Origin: VXNE01 sp963665455
GTDB lineage: Bacteria > Pseudomonadota > Gammaproteobacteria > Pseudomonadales > Azotimanducaceae
Reading direction: 5' to 3'
DNA: 64,000 bases
Assembly (NCBI GenBank): GCA_963665455.1
Contig: OY762279.1
Coordinates: forward strand, 3,348,001-3,412,000
Part shown: positions 60,964 through 64,000 of the stretch, piece by piece
Layout of the letters: each line of letters begins with the position of its first letter
How positions within the stretch are numbered: the first letter of the stretch is position 1
Program-made: the position numbers and the translations under genes
Notes under the pieces: model-generated
What the model was told of the DNA's origin: nothing
Database searches by the model: none
What the model saw: the letters and a program-made list of their open reading frames with translations, nothing else

Positions 60964-61785
60964 TTGCGGACAGCGTCGAGATTGCAACGGAGCAAGGAAC
61001 GTACCGCCGGTTTTGAAGCGCTCGTGGAGTGGTTCGCCTCGGAGCCAGGCCAGGAGTTGCTGCGCCGCGAGACCGATCTGGTCGGCGAGCGCGTGCGGCG
61101 TTTCCACGGCGACTGCCTGCTGTGGCTGGGTCCGGTCCCGGAGGCCACCCGAGCCACGTCCCGTTGCATGGTCAAGAGTCGGCTGTTGGCGACCCCGGCA
61201 CCGCTTACGAGGGGCTCCGAGGGCGTTTCCGCCTTGCTTGCGCGGACCGAATCCCTCCCACTGGCCTCGAATAGCGTGGACGGCGTCGTGCTGCATCACG
61301 CCCTGGAGTACGCGCGCGATCCCCGTAGCGCCATACGAGAGGTCACCCGGGTGATCCGCCCCGGTGGCAGGCTCCTGGTGTGTTGTTTCAACCCAGCGTC
61401 GCTGTGGGCCGTGAGTAGCTTGCGGCGCCGGATGACGACGGTGAGCAGCGTGCGCCTCAACGAATGGCTGGCGGTGCTCGGCTTCGTGCGTGAGGGCAAG
61501 GCGCACTACCTGCACTACCGGGCGACGCTCAACCTCAAGCTCTCGCATCCGCGTTGGCGGGCCGTGCGGCGTTGGCTGAACCGCTCGCAGATGCCGTTCG
61601 GCGGTGTCTACCTGACGCTGGCCACGAAGGAGTCGTTGGGCCGGATTCCGAAATCTCGCGCCTTCGTCCCCGCCCGGGGTGCGACGGCGCCACTGGCCAT
61701 GCCCGGCACCAGCCGGGTGGCGGTGGCCCCCGCGGAAGGAAATCCCGCCCAGCGGCGTGGTCTGGACCTCGGCCCGCGATCATGA
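60964..61785 (+). CDS. SAM-dependent methyltransferase, YafS-like
   Basis: A 273-residue protein in the position of yafS, upstream of rnhA. The C-terminal half of a Methyltransf_11 fold is clear (SLPLASNSVDGVVLHHALEYARDP, REVTRVIRPGGRLLVCCFNP). The usual Gly-rich SAM motif I is not obvious: the matching region reads LLWLGPVPEATRATS. The substrate is unknown. TTG 60964 is the first start giving a compact protein; no ribosome-binding site decides it. It overlaps rnhA by 4 bases. The Ala/Pro-rich C-terminal 40 residues look unstructured. Confidence 0.8.
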   Translation: MRTASRLQRSKERTAGFEALVEWFASEPGQELLRRETDLVGERVRRFHGDCLLWLGPVPEATRATSRCMVKSRLLATPAPLTRGSEGVSALLARTESLPLASNSVDGVVLHHALEYARDPRSAIREVTRVIRPGGRLLVCCFNPASLWAVSSLRRRMTTVSSVRLNEWLAVLGFVREGKAHYLHYRATLNLKLSHPRWRAVRRWLNRSQMPFGGVYLTLATKESLGRIPKSRAFVPARGATAPLAMPGTSRVAVAPAEGNPAQRRGLDLGPRS

Positions 61786-62246
61786 CGAACTCGCGCATCG
61801 ACATCTTCACGGACGGTGCCTGCCGCGGCAACCCAGGCGCCGGGGGGTGGGCCGCGTGCCTGCGTCACGGGGACCGCGAGCGCATGGTGGCGGGCGCGAC
61901 GCCCCACACGACCAACAACCGCATGGAACTCATGGCCGCGATCGAGGGGCTAGCGACCCTGAACGGCAGTCGGCACGTGCGCGTGACGACGGATTCCGAG
62001 TACGTGCGCCGGGGAATCACCGAGTGGCTTGCGCGTTGGAAGGCCAATGGCTGGAAGACCGCGTCCCGCGCCCCGGTCAAGAATCGTGATCTCTGGGAGC
62101 GGCTGGACGGTCTCGCGCGGCAACACGATGTCGAATGGGTCTGGGTCAAGGGACACAGCGGCCACATCGACAACGAGCGCGTGGACCGCGCGGCCAACGC
62201 CGCCATCGACGAGATGCTGGCCGGGGACGGGCCGGAGCCTCGCTGA
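61782..62246 (+). CDS. rnhA: Ribonuclease HI
   Basis: A 154-residue enzyme that cleaves RNA in RNA-DNA hybrids. The four catalytic carboxylates are in place: Asp11 (FTDGACRGNPG), Glu49 (NNRMELMA), Asp71 (TTDSEYV) and Asp135 (NERVDRAAN), with the supporting His125 in KGHSGH. It starts at ATG 61782 inside the methyltransferase stop. The length equals E. coli RNase HI (155). Confidence 0.98.
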   Translation: MTNSRIDIFTDGACRGNPGAGGWAACLRHGDRERMVAGATPHTTNNRMELMAAIEGLATLNGSRHVRVTTDSEYVRRGITEWLARWKANGWKTASRAPVKNRDLWERLDGLARQHDVEWVWVKGHSGHIDNERVDRAANAAIDEMLAGDGPEPR

Positions 62247-62249
62247 CGC

Positions 62250-62981
62250 ATGGCGCGCCAGGTCGTTCTCGACACGGAAACGACGGGCTTGGAGCCCGCG
62301 CGGGGGCACCGCATCGTGGAGATCGGGGCGGTTGAGATTGTCGACCGCCGACTCACGCCGAACCGCTTCCACCGCTACGTCCATCCGGAGCGCGACATCG
62401 ACGACGCGGCGGTGGAGGTGCACGGATTGACGCTGCAGGACTTGGAGGGCAAGCCCCGCTTCGGGGACATCGCCGAGGAGTTCCTCGACTTCGTGCGCGG
62501 CGCCGAAGTCGTCATTCACAACGCGCCGTTCGATGTGTCGTTCATCGACTACGAGCTGGAGCTGCTCGGGCGGGGAGAGAGCGGCCTGGGGACGCTGTGT
62601 ACGATCACGGACTCCCTGGCGCTTGCGAAGGACCGGCATCCCGGCCGGAAGAACAATCTGGACGCGCTGTGCCGCCGGTACGGCGTCGACAACTCCCAGC
62701 GCGAGCTCCACGGCGCGTTGCTCGACGCCGAGATTTTGGCCGACGTCTACCTTCTGATGACCGGTGGACAGGCCTCGCTGTTTCCGGGCGACGATCCGGG
62801 TGCCGGGGAGGTGGAGGCGGTCGAGCGCTTCCGTCTGCCGGCGGATCGGCCGCCGTTGCTCGTGGTGCGCGCGACGGCGGGGGAGCGGGCGGCCCACGAG
62901 GCTAAGCTGGATGCGCTCGACGGTTTGTGCGAAACGGGCTCCGTCTGGCGCCAGGGTGGCGCCGTCGCCGCGGAAGCCTGA
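62250..62981 (+). CDS. dnaQ: DNA polymerase III epsilon subunit (3'-5' exonuclease)
   Basis: A 243-residue DEDDh proofreading exonuclease. Exo I is VLDTETTGLEP (Asp8, Glu10), Exo II is VIHNAPFDVSFIDYEL and Exo III is HGALLDAEILADVYLLM, with the catalytic His of the DEDDh type. The C-terminal GGQASLF is the beta-clamp/alpha-subunit binding region. It begins 3 bases after rnhA; rnhA-dnaQ is the standard arrangement, divergent in E. coli but collinear here. Confidence 0.97.
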   Translation: MARQVVLDTETTGLEPARGHRIVEIGAVEIVDRRLTPNRFHRYVHPERDIDDAAVEVHGLTLQDLEGKPRFGDIAEEFLDFVRGAEVVIHNAPFDVSFIDYELELLGRGESGLGTLCTITDSLALAKDRHPGRKNNLDALCRRYGVDNSQRELHGALLDAEILADVYLLMTGGQASLFPGDDPGAGEVEAVERFRLPADRPPLLVVRATAGERAAHEAKLDALDGLCETGSVWRQGGAVAAEA

Positions 62982-63005
62982 TCGCGACACTGGGGAGAGA
63001 CCGAT

Positions 63006-63857
63006 ATGTGGCCAACGGAACCGGACGCGTTCGAGTCGTTCGTGGCGACCCCGGAGGATGCTGATCGCGACGACGCGCTGTACTTCGCGTACATGGACGA
63101 GGAGATCCTGTGCATCAGCGAGCAGGGGATACCGCGGCCGGTGACGCGGGACGAGTTTCGGTGGCTCGACGTGGATGTCTCCTGGAAGGGTTTCCTGGGG
63201 CGCTGGGAGGGCCGGCCGTGTTTTGCCCTGGCGGCGTCGGGGACGGTTCCCGAGGGCTTCGCGCGGGTGGGCTTGAGGGCTTGGCTTGGCCGCGTCGACC
63301 CGGCGTTCTTCTACCTGGCCGGGCGCGCCAAGCAGGTCGTGGCCTGGCACAAGGACCACCGCTATTGCGGGCGATGCGGAACCGAAACCAATGACCACCG
63401 GACGGACCGGGCGAAGGAGTGTCCAAGTTGCGGCTTCGTGCACTACCCCCGCCTGTCCCCGAGCATCATCGTGCTGGTCCGCAACGGGGACGAGATGCTG
63501 CTGGCCCGCAACGCGAACTGGCCGACCGGGATGTACAGCACCTTGGCGGGCTTCGTCGAACCCGGGGAGTCGATCGAGCAGACCGTGCACCGGGAGGTGG
63601 CGGAGGAGGTTGGGCTCTCGGTCACGAACCTGCGCTATCTGGGCAGCCAGTCCTGGCCGTTCCCCAACTCCCTGATGCTGGGTTTCCACGCGGACTATGC
63701 CGGGGGCGACATCGTCTGCCAGGACGACGAGATCGCCGAAGCCCATTGGTTCCACTACAGCCGTCCTCCGAACACGCCGGGCGGGACGGCGATCTCGGGC
63801 TGGCTGATCAAGGCGTTCGTCGACGAGCGGACGGCGGCAGCCCGGTCTGGCGGCTGA
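63006..63857 (+). CDS. nudC: NADH pyrophosphatase (NudC)
   Basis: A 283-residue Nudix hydrolase that acts on NADH and also decaps NAD-RNA in the family. It carries the zinc ribbon (YCGRCGTETN then CPSCG), the Nudix box GFVEPGESIEQTVHREVAEE followed by VGL, which matches GX5EX7REUXEEXGU exactly, and the NudC-specific SQSWPFPNS. The N-terminal domain is complete. It lies 24 bases after dnaQ, with AGAGACC before the ATG. Confidence 0.97.
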   Translation: MWPTEPDAFESFVATPEDADRDDALYFAYMDEEILCISEQGIPRPVTRDEFRWLDVDVSWKGFLGRWEGRPCFALAASGTVPEGFARVGLRAWLGRVDPAFFYLAGRAKQVVAWHKDHRYCGRCGTETNDHRTDRAKECPSCGFVHYPRLSPSIIVLVRNGDEMLLARNANWPTGMYSTLAGFVEPGESIEQTVHREVAEEVGLSVTNLRYLGSQSWPFPNSLMLGFHADYAGGDIVCQDDEIAEAHWFHYSRPPNTPGGTAISGWLIKAFVDERTAAARSGG

Positions 63858-63881
63858 CGTGCCGCGGTTCGGCGCGCGCGG

Positions 63882-64000
63882 TTAGGGAGGCACCTCGAGC
63901 GGCACGCCCCGGAACGCCGAGAGCAGCACGAAGACCCAGGTCAGGCCCCCGTCCGAGCGGAAGCGCTCCTCCATGAAGGCGTCCATCACGTCACCGTCCC
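63882..64000 (-). CDS. 3' end of an unidentified minus-strand gene (5' partial)
   Basis: The minus strand is open from the window edge to TAA at 63884-63882, about 39 codons, reading DGDVMDAFMEERFRSDGG then LTWVFVLLSAFRGVPLEVPP. The hydrophobic TWVFVLLSAF stretch and the proline-rich end do not identify a family. It is convergent with nudC, separated by 24 bases. Confidence 0.5.
   Translation of the reverse strand, partial: DGDVMDAFMEERFRSDGGLTWVFVLLSAFRGVPLEVPP

Overview
The window looks like a 64 kb piece of a high-GC gammaproteobacterial chromosome. The evidence is gene order. Several blocks typical of Gammaproteobacteria are present: gltA divergent from sdhCDAB-sucAB-lpdA-sucCD; prmB-aroC; leuCDB-fimV-truA-trpF-trpB-trpA-folC-dedD-cvpA-purF; miaE / lpxH-folD; tRNA-tig-clpP-clpX-lon-hupB-ppiD; and a yafS-like methyltransferase-rnhA-dnaQ followed by nudC. 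Genus cannot be named from the sequence alone. No CRISPR array, intact prophage or intact insertion sequence was seen.

Layout. 1-5586: the end of one large secreted protein and a complete 1769-residue subtilisin-like protease whose C-terminal end resembles it (tandem paralogues). 5587-7261: a scar region holding a selenocysteine tRNA gene (selC), a truncated integrase, a deleted DUF885 fragment and a small Phd/ParE-type toxin-antitoxin pair. 7369-11331: selB, selA and a TPR protein, all on the minus strand. With selC, this gives the core machinery of selenocysteine insertion; neither selD nor a selenoprotein was recognised in the window. 11445-14159: a ZnuD-like zinc TonB receptor with two His/Asp/Glu-rich loops and a small HxH/CxxC protein. 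14335-28807: a hydroxyacid dehydrogenase, citrate synthase and the remaining TCA genes from succinate dehydrogenase to succinyl-CoA synthetase, interrupted by a broken ATPase-type regulator between sdhB and sucA. 28894-34561: a stand-alone EEP-family enzyme, htpG, gpsA, a DUF4892 protein and prmB. 34580-48933: aroC, leucine, tryptophan, folate and purine biosynthesis genes, mostly with 4-base overlaps. This run is interrupted between truA and trpF by a lower-GC cassette of two frameshifted genes. 48930-51784: DUF1289, miaE, lpxH and folD. 52044-52384: tRNA-Pro, tRNA-Arg and tRNA-His. 52454-60890: trigger factor, ClpP, ClpX, Lon, HU and PpiD, a protein folding and turnover block. 60964-63857: methyltransferase, RNase HI, DNA polymerase III epsilon and NADH pyrophosphatase. 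63882-64000: the 3' end of an unidentified minus-strand gene.

The core genes read as intact full-length frames. The damaged genes (integrase, DUF885, AlbA/HATPase regulator, PLD-like and membrane genes) all lie at inserted positions between conserved blocks. This suggests real decay of acquired DNA rather than general sequencing error. Most functional calls rest on motifs read by eye in the translations; no database search was run.
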